Assembly: GCA_025463925.1 (NCBI GenBank)
Contig: JAODBK010000084.1
Span: 1 to 36,870 of the forward strand
DNA length: 36,870 nt
Direction of reading: 5' to 3'
Origin: Acidimicrobiales bacterium
GTDB lineage: Bacteria > Actinomycetota > Acidimicrobiia > Acidimicrobiales > AC-14
Shown: piece after piece, positions 27,069-34,886 of the stretch
How the letters are laid out: every line of letters begins with the position of its first letter
Numbering within the stretch: position 1 is the stretch's first letter
The notes under the pieces: model-generated
What the model was told of the DNA's origin: nothing
Databases searched by the model: none
The model's input: the letters and a program-made list of their open reading frames with translations, nothing else
Program-made: the position numbers and the translations under genes

Positions 27069-28309
27069 GTCACGCGATCGAGCAACCGGCGGCGCAGCTG
27101 GTCCAGCAACGTGATGGTGGCGAACTGCCGGATGCGGTCGCGGTCGCCGGGCAGTCGGATCGACACCACGTCGGTGGCCCCGTCGATGTGGAACCCGAAG
27201 ATGACGGTGCCGACCGGTTGCCCATCTTGCTCCGACGGCCCGGCGACTCCCGTGACGGAGATGCCGACGTCCGACTTCAGCAATCGCGCCGCGCCCTCGG
27301 CCATCGCCGCCGCCGCCTGGTCGGACACCACCGGCCCGCGCGGCACGCCGAGCAGGTCGTACTTCACCTCGCTGGCGTACGACACGATCGAGCCGCGGAA
27401 CCAGTCGCTCGACCCGGCGACGTTCACCAGCCGGGACGCGACGAGCCCGCCCGTCATCGACTCGGCGACGCCCAACGACAGCGCGCGCTCCTCGAGCAGC
27501 GCCCCGACCGCGTCCTCCATGGTGTCGTCGTCGACGCCGAACACGATCGACCCGAGCACGGCCCGGACCTCCGCGTCCTCGGCCTCGATCAGCTTCAGCG
27601 CGTCCTCCCGCGTCGGCGCCTTGGCGGTGATGCGCACCTTGATGCCCTCGATGCCACTGGCGAGGAACGCGATGGTCGGGTTGCCGCCCGCGGCGTCGAG
27701 CGCGTCGATGCGCGGCTGCAGCTGCTCGGCCAGTGTCGACTCGGCCAGGCCCCACGTCCGGATCACCCGTGAGACGATCGCGGCCCGTTCCCCCGACCGC
27801 TCGACCAGGTCGGGGATCACCGCGGTCGAGATCAAATGCTGCATCTCGTGCGGGACGCCCGGCACCGCGTAGATCACCTTGTGCCCCACCGGCGCAATCA
27901 GGCCCGGCGCGGTGCCGCGGTCGTTCGGGATGAACTCGGCGCCGACCGGCTTGTCGGCCTGCCGCAGGTTGTTGTCCGACATCTCGCGGCCGCGCGTCCC
28001 GAACATGGCGCGGATGCTCTCGATGATCGAGTCGTCCCGCTCGAGCGGGACGTTCATCACCGCGGCGATGGCTTCGCGCGTGATGTCGTCCTGCGTCGGG
28101 CCGAGACCACCGCACACGATGACGGCGTCGCTGCGGGCCAGCGCTTCGCGGATGGCCAGCACGATGCGCGCCAAGTTGTCGCCGACCTTCGTCTGGAAGT
28201 GCGAATCGACGCCCGCCAGCGCGAGCTGCTCGCCGATCCAGGAGCTGTTGGTGTCGACGATCTGACCGAGCAGCAGCTCGGTGCCGACCGCCACGACTTC
28301 ACAGCGCAA
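27065..28309 (-). CDS. cinA: CinA-family nicotinamide-nucleotide amidase / competence-damage protein
   Basis: A 414-residue two-domain protein. The N-terminal MoCF-like (COG1058) domain has VAVGTELLLGQIVDTNSSWI, VCGGLGPTQDDITREAIA and YAVPGVPHEM. The C-terminal PncC-type domain (from about 250) has SLGVAESMTGGLVASRLVNV and SVTGVAGPSEQDGQPVGTVI. Family members deamidate nicotinamide mononucleotide in pyridine nucleotide salvage and hydrolyse ADP-ribose. The start is TTG 28309 (LRCEVVAVGTE), overlapping the pgsA stop by 11 bases; this matches the normal N-terminus of the family. The stop overlaps the thpR start by four bases. It is part of the rimO-pgsA-cinA-thpR run. Confidence 0.95.
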   Translation of the reverse strand: MRCEVVAVGTELLLGQIVDTNSSWIGEQLALAGVDSHFQTKVGDNLARIVLAIREALARSDAVIVCGGLGPTQDDITREAIAAVMNVPLERDDSIIESIRAMFGTRGREMSDNNLRQADKPVGAEFIPNDRGTAPGLIAPVGHKVIYAVPGVPHEMQHLISTAVIPDLVERSGERAAIVSRVIRTWGLAESTLAEQLQPRIDALDAAGGNPTIAFLASGIEGIKVRITAKAPTREDALKLIEAEDAEVRAVLGSIVFGVDDDTMEDAVGALLEERALSLGVAESMTGGLVASRLVNVAGSSDWFRGSIVSYASEVKYDLLGVPRGPVVSDQAAAAMAEGAARLLKSDVGISVTGVAGPSEQDGQPVGTVIFGFHIDGATDVVSIRLPGDRDRIRQFATITLLDQLRRRLLDRVT

Positions 28310-28871
28310 CGCGTGTCGCCTTCTCGCCGTCGATCGCGTACTGCAACCCGCTCACGACCGTGAGCACGACCGCGATCCACAACACCGCCGTGGCCACGTT
28401 CGGGTGCCGGTCCGCGGTCCAGGGAAGCAGCGCGAAGCCGACGGCGACCTCCTGCACCACCGTCTTGGCCTTGGCCAGCGGCCGGGCAGGGATCGACACA
28501 CCCTGCCGCCCCATGCGCGAGCGGTAGACGCTGATGGCGATCTCGCGCCCGGCGATGATCACGACCGGCAACCACCAGAAGCGCTCCTTGGCGACGAGCA
28601 CACCCATCGCGCCGAGGACGAGGAACTTGTCGGCCAGCGGGTCGAGGAACGCGCCCGAGCGCGTCGTCCCCATCTTGCGAGCCAGGTAGCCGTCGACGCC
28701 GTCGGTGCACGCGAGGACGATCCAGAGCCCGCACACCGGCCACCGCAGGTCCATGTTCTCGCTCGACATCAGCACCAGCAGCACCGGCGTGGCCAGCAGC
28801 CGGCCGATCGTCACCGCGTTCGCCGGCGTCGCCAGCGCGCCGGGCCCGAACGTCGTGACCCTCGCCGTCAC
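28299..28871 (-). CDS. pgsA: CDP-diacylglycerol-glycerol-3-phosphate 3-phosphatidyltransferase
   Basis: A 190-residue integral membrane enzyme that makes phosphatidylglycerol phosphate, the committed step to phosphatidylglycerol and cardiolipin. The CDP-alcohol phosphotransferase signature is complete: DGVDGYLARKMGTTRSGAFLDPLADK gives DG-x2-AR-x8-G-x3-D-x3-D. The N-terminal PANAVTIGRLLATPVLLVL and several hydrophobic segments also match. The start is GTG 28871, immediately after the rimO stop. The neighbourhood rimO-pgsA-cinA is standard in actinobacteria and supports this assignment over phosphatidylinositol phosphate synthase, which shares the motif. Confidence 0.9.
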   Translation of the reverse strand: MTARVTTFGPGALATPANAVTIGRLLATPVLLVLMSSENMDLRWPVCGLWIVLACTDGVDGYLARKMGTTRSGAFLDPLADKFLVLGAMGVLVAKERFWWLPVVIIAGREIAISVYRSRMGRQGVSIPARPLAKAKTVVQEVAVGFALLPWTADRHPNVATAVLWIAVVLTVVSGLQYAIDGEKATRVAL

Positions 28872-30137
28872 CTACGCGACCTCGGCGTCGACGTCGGGGC
28901 CGGCGGCGCCGACGACCGTGACCTTGGCGAACTCGCCGACCGCCAACGATCGCGGGACCGCGATGATGCCGTCGATCTCCGGCGCCTCGCGATGGCTGCG
29001 CGCCACGCCGGGCTCGTCGACCAGCACCTCGACCGTCCGGCCGACCAGCTCGGCCCGGCGCTCGGCGGTGATGCGGTCCTGCAGCTCCGACAGCTCGGCC
29101 AGGCGCTCGGCTGCCAGCGCCGCCGGCACCTGGTCGCCCAACGATGCCGCGTGCGTCCCGGCTTCCAGCGAGAACCGGAAGAAGCCGGCCCAGTCGAGCC
29201 GCGCCGCGGCGACGAAGTCGAGCAGCTGGTCGTGATCCGCCTCGGTCTCACCGGGATAGCCGACGATGAAGCTGGACCGGAATGCCGCGTCCGGCTCGCG
29301 CGACCGGATCGCCGCGATCCGGCCGAGGAAGCGCGATCCGTCACCCCAACGGCGCATCCGCCGCAACAACGGCTTGGCGACGTGCTGGAGCGACAGGTCG
29401 AAGTACGGCACGCCGGTCGCACAGATGGTGTCGACGAGCCGGTCGTCGAGCTCGGAGGGATACAGATAGAGCAGCCGCACCCGGTCGACCCGCGCCCCCA
29501 CGGCCTCGACCAGCGGGACGATCGCGCCCTTGTCGCCGACGTCGCGCCCGTAGCTCGCCAGGTCCTGCGCGACGAGGACGATCTCGCGCGCGCCCAGCGC
29601 GTCCACCTCGGCGAGGATCGAGCCCACGGTCCGCGACCGCTGCTTCCCCCGGAACGACGGGATGGCGCAGAAGCCGCACGTCCGGTCGCAGCCCTCGGCC
29701 ACCTTGACGTAGGCCCACGGCGCGGTCGCCGGCGGACGGGGCAGCTCGAGCAGGTCCATGCGGGCGACGTCGACGTCACGGGCGTTCGACCGGCGCGACG
29801 CCGAGAGGGTGACAGGCACGCCGAAACCCGCGACCCGGTCGACCTCCGGCAAGGCCGCGGCCAGCTCGTCGCCGTAGCGCTCGGCCATGCAGCCGGTGAC
29901 GATGAGCTGGGCGCCGGGCTGCCGGGCCTCGGCCAGCGACAGCACGGTGTCGATCGACTCCTGGCGGGCCGCCTCGATGAAGGCACAGGTGTTGACGACC
30001 ACGACGTCGGCCTCGGATGGGGACGCGGCCGGCTCGAGCCCGTCGGCGGTCAGCGTGCCGACGAGCTTGTCCGAGTCAACTTGGTTCTTTGGGCAGCCGA
30101 GCGTCTCGACCCAGTACCGGCCGGGCACGGCTACCAA
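28872..30137 (-). CDS. rimO: ribosomal protein S12 methylthiotransferase
   Basis: A radical-SAM methylthiotransferase of about 420 residues that modifies an aspartate of ribosomal protein S12. It shares the MiaB layout: cysteines in TLGCPKNQVDSDKL, NTCAFIEAA and TGCMAERY; the radical-SAM motif CDRTCGFC; and a C-terminal TRAM-like domain. GCPKNxVDSE/D-like and GYPGETEADHDQLLDFV sequences are specific to RimO. The start is TTG 30137 or GTG 30128 (MPGRYWVETLG in frame); the latter fits family length slightly better. It heads the rimO-pgsA-cinA-thpR run; 19 bases separate it from the upstream toxin gene stop. Confidence 0.95.
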   Translation of the reverse strand: MVAVPGRYWVETLGCPKNQVDSDKLVGTLTADGLEPAASPSEADVVVVNTCAFIEAARQESIDTVLSLAEARQPGAQLIVTGCMAERYGDELAAALPEVDRVAGFGVPVTLSASRRSNARDVDVARMDLLELPRPPATAPWAYVKVAEGCDRTCGFCAIPSFRGKQRSRTVGSILAEVDALGAREIVLVAQDLASYGRDVGDKGAIVPLVEAVGARVDRVRLLYLYPSELDDRLVDTICATGVPYFDLSLQHVAKPLLRRMRRWGDGSRFLGRIAAIRSREPDAAFRSSFIVGYPGETEADHDQLLDFVAAARLDWAGFFRFSLEAGTHAASLGDQVPAALAAERLAELSELQDRITAERRAELVGRTVEVLVDEPGVARSHREAPEIDGIIAVPRSLAVGEFAKVTVVGAAGPDVDAEVA

Positions 30138-30156
30138 ATGTACCGGGGGCGGTCGG

Positions 30157-30510
30157 TCACCAAGGAAGCGGGGTCATCACCGCGACGGCCGCCCGCCGCG
30201 GGACGCGCAGCACCCGGCCGTCGGGCAGCGGGTGCCGGGCCAGCCATGCCAGCGCCCGTTCCATCGCGTCGAGCGCGTGCAGATCACTGCCGAGGTGGAC
30301 GACGCCGGCCCATTGCCGACGGCGCGCGACGCCCACGAAATCGGCGTTCGTCGTGACGACCGCCGCCTGCTTGGCGGCCGCGTAGGCCAGGACGTGCTCG
30401 TCGTTGAGCGGGCCGAGGTCGAGCTCGTCGTCGAGGTCGACGTCGTGACCGCGCTGGCGGAGCAGGGCGGTGACCTCGGCGGGCACGCACTGGTCGACGA
30501 CGAACTTCAC
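30157..30510 (-). CDS. DUF5615-type PIN-like toxin
   Basis: A 117-residue PIN-like protein of the Mut7-C/DUF5615 type. It begins KFVVDQCVPAEVTALLRQRGHDV, where the aspartate in VVDQ is the first acidic site, and continues NDEHVLAYAAAKQAAVVTTNADF with a second conserved acidic site. Such proteins are predicted RNases and usually pair with DUF433 antitoxins. The GTG start (30510) overlaps the stop of the DUF433 gene by four bases, giving the normal antitoxin-then-toxin order and tight translational coupling. A C-terminal tail of about 25 residues (RVLRVPRRAAVAVMTPLPW) is basic then hydrophobic. Toxicity is inferred from the family only. Confidence 0.85.
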   Translation of the reverse strand: MKFVVDQCVPAEVTALLRQRGHDVDLDDELDLGPLNDEHVLAYAAAKQAAVVTTNADFVGVARRRQWAGVVHLGSDLHALDAMERALAWLARHPLPDGRVLRVPRRAAVAVMTPLPW

Positions 30511-31007
30511 GCCGCGCCCCCGCTGACCGCGGCTTCGACGTCGGCGTCGGTCACTGCCGGGTAGCTCTCGACGATCCGGGCCGCGGTCCAGCCGGCGCGA
30601 TGCAGCGCCCGCAAGGTGATCACCGGGACGCGAGTCCCCGCGACCACCGCGGCGCCGCCGAGCACGCCGCGCCGCCGCTCCACGGTGCCGGGCACGCGTC
30701 GTCCGGCGCGCTCGGCCGACACCGCGTCGGCCAGCTCGGCGGTGACGCGCTGCAGCGGCACGGTGTCGTCCAGCACCAGCTGGCCGTTGCGCCAGTCCTC
30801 CCACGACCCGTCGGGCCGCTGCACGATCCGCAACCAGTGGGCCACGCGCACCGCGACCATGTCGGCGAACGAGAACAGCCGGACGCGGCGGCGGCCGACC
30901 GGCCGCTCCACGGTCGCGTGCAGCACGCCGCGGTCCATCCACTCGTCGAGGCGGCGCGTCGTCACCCCCGTGAACCGCCGCACCTGCTCGTCGGTGAACG
31001 CGATCAC
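30507..31007 (-). CDS. DUF433 antitoxin with MerR-like N-terminal DNA-binding domain
   Basis: A 166-residue protein in two parts. Residues about 1-65 look like a MerR-type winged helix (FTDEQVRRFTGVTTRRLDEW, then the wing RRRVRLFSFADMVAVRVAHWL). Residues about 110-160 are a DUF433 domain (VLGGAAVVAGTRVPVITLRA followed by AGWTAARIVESYPAVTDADVEAA). It probably binds the downstream PIN-like toxin and represses their transcription. Simple DUF433 antitoxins are about 75-100 residues; this is the longer form. The start is GTG 31007, overlapping the stop of the VOC gene by four bases, so all three genes are chained. An in-frame start farther upstream would overlap the VOC gene more deeply. Confidence 0.82.
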   Translation of the reverse strand: MIAFTDEQVRRFTGVTTRRLDEWMDRGVLHATVERPVGRRRVRLFSFADMVAVRVAHWLRIVQRPDGSWEDWRNGQLVLDDTVPLQRVTAELADAVSAERAGRRVPGTVERRRGVLGGAAVVAGTRVPVITLRALHRAGWTAARIVESYPAVTDADVEAAVSGGAA

Positions 31008-31444
31008 CGCGGCAGGTCCAACGAGCCGTCGGCCGCGAACGGGATGCCCGGGTTGTACGCGGTCTCCCACGGATACCCGTCGGGATCGGCGAAGTAGCCG
31101 CCGTAGCCGCCGTAGAAGGTCGGCGCCGCCGGCTTGAGGATCGTGCCACCGGCCGCCGTCGCCTCGGCCAGCACGCGATCGACGTCGGACTCCGATTCGA
31201 GATTGATCGCGAACGCCATCCCGCCGAAGGCCGACGGATCGCCGGCGTCCGGGAGCCCGGCGTCGGCGGCGAGCTTGTCGCGCCCCCAGAGGGCGAGGAC
31301 GGTTCCATGAGTGAGGAAGAACGCCACGTCGCCCTCGACCGAGAACGGCGACTGCCGCCAGCCCAGGCCTTCGTAGAACGCGATCGAGCGCGCCAGGTCG
31401 GTGACCCCGAGGGTGATCAGGTGCACGCGGGCCGGGACGGTCAT
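31004..31444 (-). CDS. VOC-family (glyoxalase-like) protein
   Basis: A 146-residue vicinal-oxygen-chelate protein with VHLITLGVTDLARSIAFYEG and a second unit ending YGGYFADPDGYPWETAYNPG. The glutamate in PWETAYNP is the usual metal ligand, and the GGYGGYFADPDG loop is typical of the glyoxalase-like subgroup whose substrate is unknown. The start is ATG 31444; another ATG nine bases upstream (31453) is equally possible. The stop overlaps the start of the DUF433 antitoxin gene, so it heads the same transcript. It is divergent from the membrane-protein gene at 31484 across only about 40 bases. Confidence 0.85.
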   Translation of the reverse strand: MTVPARVHLITLGVTDLARSIAFYEGLGWRQSPFSVEGDVAFFLTHGTVLALWGRDKLAADAGLPDAGDPSAFGGMAFAINLESESDVDRVLAEATAAGGTILKPAAPTFYGGYGGYFADPDGYPWETAYNPGIPFAADGSLDLPR

Positions 31445-31483
31445 GCTGGCCATTCTGTCGGCCGCGGCCGTACGCTGCTCGGC

Positions 31484-32164
31484 GTGTCGAGGCCCCGCCC
31501 GGTCACCGTCGAGGTCGGACCGCTCACCCTGGTCGCGACGGTCCTTTCGGGCACGTGGCTCGCCCACAACATCGAGTACGCCCGCGTCCGGGGTGCCGGG
31601 GAGTGGGCCGGCGCGTCGTGGCGGTCGGCCCACGCGTACATGGGCCCGACGGGCATCGCGCTCCTCGCTCTCGCGCTCCTCGGTGTGATCGGCACCCTGT
31701 GGACCACCAGCCGGCTGGCCCGGCGGCTCGAGCGGGTGCGGGCCGGTGCTGCCGCCGGCCCGACGTCCGAGCGGCGCCGGCTCCGGCTCACCGTCGACGT
31801 CGCGACGCTGGCCGGCCTGATCTGGGCCTGGCAGCTGGCGTTGTGGGTGGTCGAGGAGAACATCGAGCTCCACCTGGCCGGCGCACCGGCGCCGGGCCTG
31901 GGTGTGCTGTGGGGCGCGCACGTGCTGGCGCCGTTCGTCCACCTCGCGGTCGCCGCCGCGCTCGCCGTCGGCATCTGGCGGCTGCGCCGCCCGGCAACCG
32001 AGTTGGCCCGCGCCCTGCGCGCCGCGTCGTCGGGACTGCGTGCGCTGCGGCCCCGTCGCGTCGTGGTGCGCCCGGCGCTCGTCATCCGCACCTGGACTCC
32101 TGTCGAACGATGGGGTCGCCACCTGTGGTCCCGCCCGCCGCCCGCGGGCCGCGCCATCCCGTAG
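31484..32164 (+). CDS. membrane protein of unknown function preceding the copper genes
   Basis: A 226-residue protein with about four hydrophobic segments: TLVATVLSGTWLAHNIEYAR, GIALLALALLGVIGTLW, VATLAGLIWAWQLALWVVEE and VLAPFVHLAVAAALAVGIW. There is a basic loop after the second and a long basic, proline-rich C-terminus. I do not recognise a family. Its histidines inside or near membrane segments (HNIEYAR, HAYMGP, AHVLAPFVHL) could bind metal or heme. The start is GTG 31484. It leads directly into the secreted protein and the CopC-CopD fusion on the same strand (29-base then 4-base gaps), so a role in the same process is likely. Confidence 0.7.
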   Translation: MSRPRPVTVEVGPLTLVATVLSGTWLAHNIEYARVRGAGEWAGASWRSAHAYMGPTGIALLALALLGVIGTLWTTSRLARRLERVRAGAAAGPTSERRRLRLTVDVATLAGLIWAWQLALWVVEENIELHLAGAPAPGLGVLWGAHVLAPFVHLAVAAALAVGIWRLRRPATELARALRAASSGLRALRPRRVVVRPALVIRTWTPVERWGRHLWSRPPPAGRAIP

Positions 32165-32193
32165 CGACAATCCCCCTTCGATCAAGGAGCAAG

Positions 32194-32877
32194 ATGAAGC
32201 GATTCCGCATCGCGGCCGCAAGCGCGGTCGTGCTTCTCTTCCTCGGCGCCGCCAGTCCGGCGTGGGCCCATGACCATCGTCGCGTCGGCGCCTACGACTT
32301 CACCGTCGGCTGGATCAGCGAGCCGACGTATGCCGGGTTCCCCAACGCCGTGCAGCTCATCGTCAAGGACGCGGCCGGCAAGCCGATCGACGACCTCGGC
32401 AGCCCGCCGACCCTCAAGGTCGAGGTCGGCACCGGCACCCAGAAGAGCGATCCACTGGCGTTCAAGGCGTCGTTCGACCCCGACACCGGGTTCGGCACCC
32501 ACGGCGAGTTCGACAGCGAGATCATCCCGACGCGCCCCGGGGTGTACACGTTCCGCATCTTCGGCACGATCAACGGCCAGGCCGTCAACGAGACGTTCAC
32601 CTCGTCGGACACGACCTTCGACTCCGTGCGGGAGCCGGCGGAGGTCGAGTTCCCGACCAAGGACCCGTCGACCGGTCAGCTCGCGACGAGCATCCAGCAG
32701 TTGACGCCGCGGGTCGACACCGCGGTCGCGGCGGCCAAGACGCAGGCCAAGGCGGCGAAGAACGCCAAGGACAAGGCGTCGACGGCGACCACGCTGGCGA
32801 TCGTGGCGCTCGTCGCGGGCGTGGTGCTCGGCGGCGCCGGCCTCGTCACCGGCCTGGGGGCCCGGCGCCGGTCGTAG
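32194..32877 (+). CDS. secreted, membrane-anchored protein linked to CopCD
   Basis: A 227-residue protein with an N-terminal signal peptide (MKRFRIAAASAVVLLFLGA, cleavage after PAWA) and a mature start of HDHRRVGAYDF, an N-terminal His-x-His that could bind metal as CopC does. A beta-rich extracellular domain follows (about 30-145, with PGVYTFRIFGTINGQ), then an Ala/Lys-rich helix (about 165-195), a C-terminal membrane segment (TLAIVALVAGVVLGGAGLV) and a basic stop-transfer end. AAGGAG lies five bases before the ATG at 32194. The CopC-CopD gene starts four bases after its stop. I infer an extracellular metal-binding or chaperone role; the family is not certain. Confidence 0.75.
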   Translation: MKRFRIAAASAVVLLFLGAASPAWAHDHRRVGAYDFTVGWISEPTYAGFPNAVQLIVKDAAGKPIDDLGSPPTLKVEVGTGTQKSDPLAFKASFDPDTGFGTHGEFDSEIIPTRPGVYTFRIFGTINGQAVNETFTSSDTTFDSVREPAEVEFPTKDPSTGQLATSIQQLTPRVDTAVAAAKTQAKAAKNAKDKASTATTLAIVALVAGVVLGGAGLVTGLGARRRS

Positions 32878-32881
32878 ATCG

Positions 32882-34864
32882 ATGAGTCGCTTCGGGTCCC
32901 GGCTGATCGCCGCCGCGATCGTGATGGCGATCGGGATGCTGGTGGGGCCGGCGCGGCCGGCCTCGGCCCACGCGCTCCGCCAGAGCTCGTATCCCGACGC
33001 CGGCGCGACGCTGCCCAAGGCGCCCACCGAGGTCCGGGTGACGTTCGGCGAGCAGCCGGACCCGAAGCTGTCATCGCTGCGCGTCCTCGACACGAGCGGA
33101 CGCGACCATGCCACCGGCACGACCGCGGCGGTCCCCGGACAACCGCTCACGCTGCGGCGTTCGGTCGAGCCCCTCGCCAACGGGGTGTACACGGTGTCGT
33201 GGCGCACGGTGTCGAAGGTCGACGGCCACCTCGCGACCGGGACGTTCGCGTTCGGGGTCGGTGTCTCGCCGACCGGCGCAGCCGCATCCGGAGCCGCCGC
33301 GAGGTCGCCGTCGCCTTCCACCGCGAACCTCCTCTCCCGGTGGCTGCTCTACGTCGGGCTGATGGTGCTTCTCGGCGCGTCGGTGGTGATCCTCGCGACC
33401 ACCGGAGTGCCGACCTCCCGGCTGTGGCTGCTGCTCGCGCTCGGCGTGCTGTCGGCCGCCGCCGGCGCGCTGGGCATCGGTCTCGACCAGCTCCACAACG
33501 CCGGGCTTCCAGTGTCCAAGCTCTTCGACTCACCGTTCGGGCACCCGACGATCCTGCGACTCGCGCCGGTCGCGGTCGCCGCCGTCGCGCTCGTGGCCGC
33601 CATCGCCCGATCGGGGCGCATCCGCGCGATGGCCGTCGGCGTGATCGGTGCCGCCGGCGCGGCCGCGATGTGGGGCGACGTCGAGGCCAGCCACGCCGCG
33701 GCATCCGGTTCCTTCCGGCTCGCACGCATGGCGCTGCAGTGGCTGCACTTCGCGGCCGCCGGCATCTGGGTCGGCGGGCTGCTCGCGATCCTCGTCGTCG
33801 TGCGGGTGCTCGAGCCGGAGCGACGGCCAGCGGTGGTCCGCCGGTACTCGGCCATGGCGCTGGGCGCGGTCGCGGTGATCGGTCTCACCGGTGTCCTCCG
33901 CGCCTTCGACGAGGTGCACGGCTGGCACCGCCTGGTGTCGACGACGTTCGGGCGCTACGTGCTGCTGAAGTCGCTCCTCCTGGTCGCGCTGATCGGGCTC
34001 GGCGCCGTCAACCGCTACCGATCGGTGCCGGTCGTGGCCCGGACGCTGCGCCCGTTGCGCGGCGTCGGGCGGGCCGAGCTCGCGGTGGTCGCGGTCGTGC
34101 TGGTCGCGGCGGCCATGCTCCAGGGCTTGGCGCCGCCGGCGAGCGTCGCGAAAGCCGCGACCGTCCACCCGATCGTCGTGACCGGCGCCGACTTCGCCAC
34201 GACCGTCCGCGTCCGGCTGTCAGTGTCGCCGGGCATCGCCGGCTTCAACACCTTCCGGTTGACGATCACCGACTACGACAGCGGCCAGCCGGTCGACGCG
34301 CAAGCCGTGAGCCTCCGCTTCGCGTTGCCGGCCCGTCCCGATGTGGGTGAGTCGACGCTCGGGCTCACGCGCACCGCGCCGGGCACCTACTCCGCGCCGG
34401 GCGCCAACCTGTCGATCGACGGGACGTGGACGGTGACCGTGCTCGTGCAGCGCGCGAACGGCGGCGTCGAGATCCCATTGAGGGTCACGACGCGCCAGCC
34501 GCCTCAGCGCATCGAGATCCAGCGGACCAAGGGCCTTCCGACGGTGTACGTCCTCCATCTCTCCGACGGGCGCTCGTTGCAGGTCTACGTCGACCCCGGC
34601 AAAGCCGGCGCGCCGATCAACGAGCTCCACGCCACGTTCTTCGCGCCCGACGGCAACGAGCTTCCGGTGGACTCGGTCTCGGTCGCGGCAACCGGTCCCG
34701 GCACCCACACCGCGCGACCGCTCACCACCCGCCGGCTCGACCCGCTCGGCCACTTCGTCTCCGACCTGCTCGACGCCGGCGCGGGAACCTGGACCTTCGA
34801 CGTGACGGCGACGTTGCCCACCGGCGAACAGGTGCAGGGCCACTTCGCCATCCCCATCCCCTGA
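32882..34864 (+). CDS. CopC-CopD fusion, putative copper transport protein
   Basis: A 660-residue membrane protein. A signal peptide ends ARPASA, giving His30 as the mature N-terminus (HALRQSSYPDAGATL), the copper-binding arrangement of CopC. The CopC beta domain (about 30-125) includes EVRVTFGEQPDPKLSSLRV and VDGHLATGTFAFGVG. From about residue 150 to 425 eight or so membrane segments form the CopD domain, with histidines in AALQWLHFAAAGIWVGGL and ASHAAAS. A third, extracellular beta domain (about 430-655) with PGIAGFNTFRLTITDYDSGQ resembles the YtkA-like modules often appended to bacterial CopD. Fusions of this kind are thought to bring copper across the membrane. The start is ATG 32882. 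Confidence 0.9.
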   Translation: MSRFGSRLIAAAIVMAIGMLVGPARPASAHALRQSSYPDAGATLPKAPTEVRVTFGEQPDPKLSSLRVLDTSGRDHATGTTAAVPGQPLTLRRSVEPLANGVYTVSWRTVSKVDGHLATGTFAFGVGVSPTGAAASGAAARSPSPSTANLLSRWLLYVGLMVLLGASVVILATTGVPTSRLWLLLALGVLSAAAGALGIGLDQLHNAGLPVSKLFDSPFGHPTILRLAPVAVAAVALVAAIARSGRIRAMAVGVIGAAGAAAMWGDVEASHAAASGSFRLARMALQWLHFAAAGIWVGGLLAILVVVRVLEPERRPAVVRRYSAMALGAVAVIGLTGVLRAFDEVHGWHRLVSTTFGRYVLLKSLLLVALIGLGAVNRYRSVPVVARTLRPLRGVGRAELAVVAVVLVAAAMLQGLAPPASVAKAATVHPIVVTGADFATTVRVRLSVSPGIAGFNTFRLTITDYDSGQPVDAQAVSLRFALPARPDVGESTLGLTRTAPGTYSAPGANLSIDGTWTVTVLVQRANGGVEIPLRVTTRQPPQRIEIQRTKGLPTVYVLHLSDGRSLQVYVDPGKAGAPINELHATFFAPDGNELPVDSVSVAATGPGTHTARPLTTRRLDPLGHFVSDLLDAGAGTWTFDVTATLPTGEQVQGHFAIPIP

Positions 34865-34886
34865 GGCCCGGCACTACCGTCGGGCA

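Noticed and set aside
28281-30356. A plus-strand open frame of about 690 codons.
   Set aside because: It is antisense to pgsA and rimO, is rich in Arg, His and Asp, and has no domain character.
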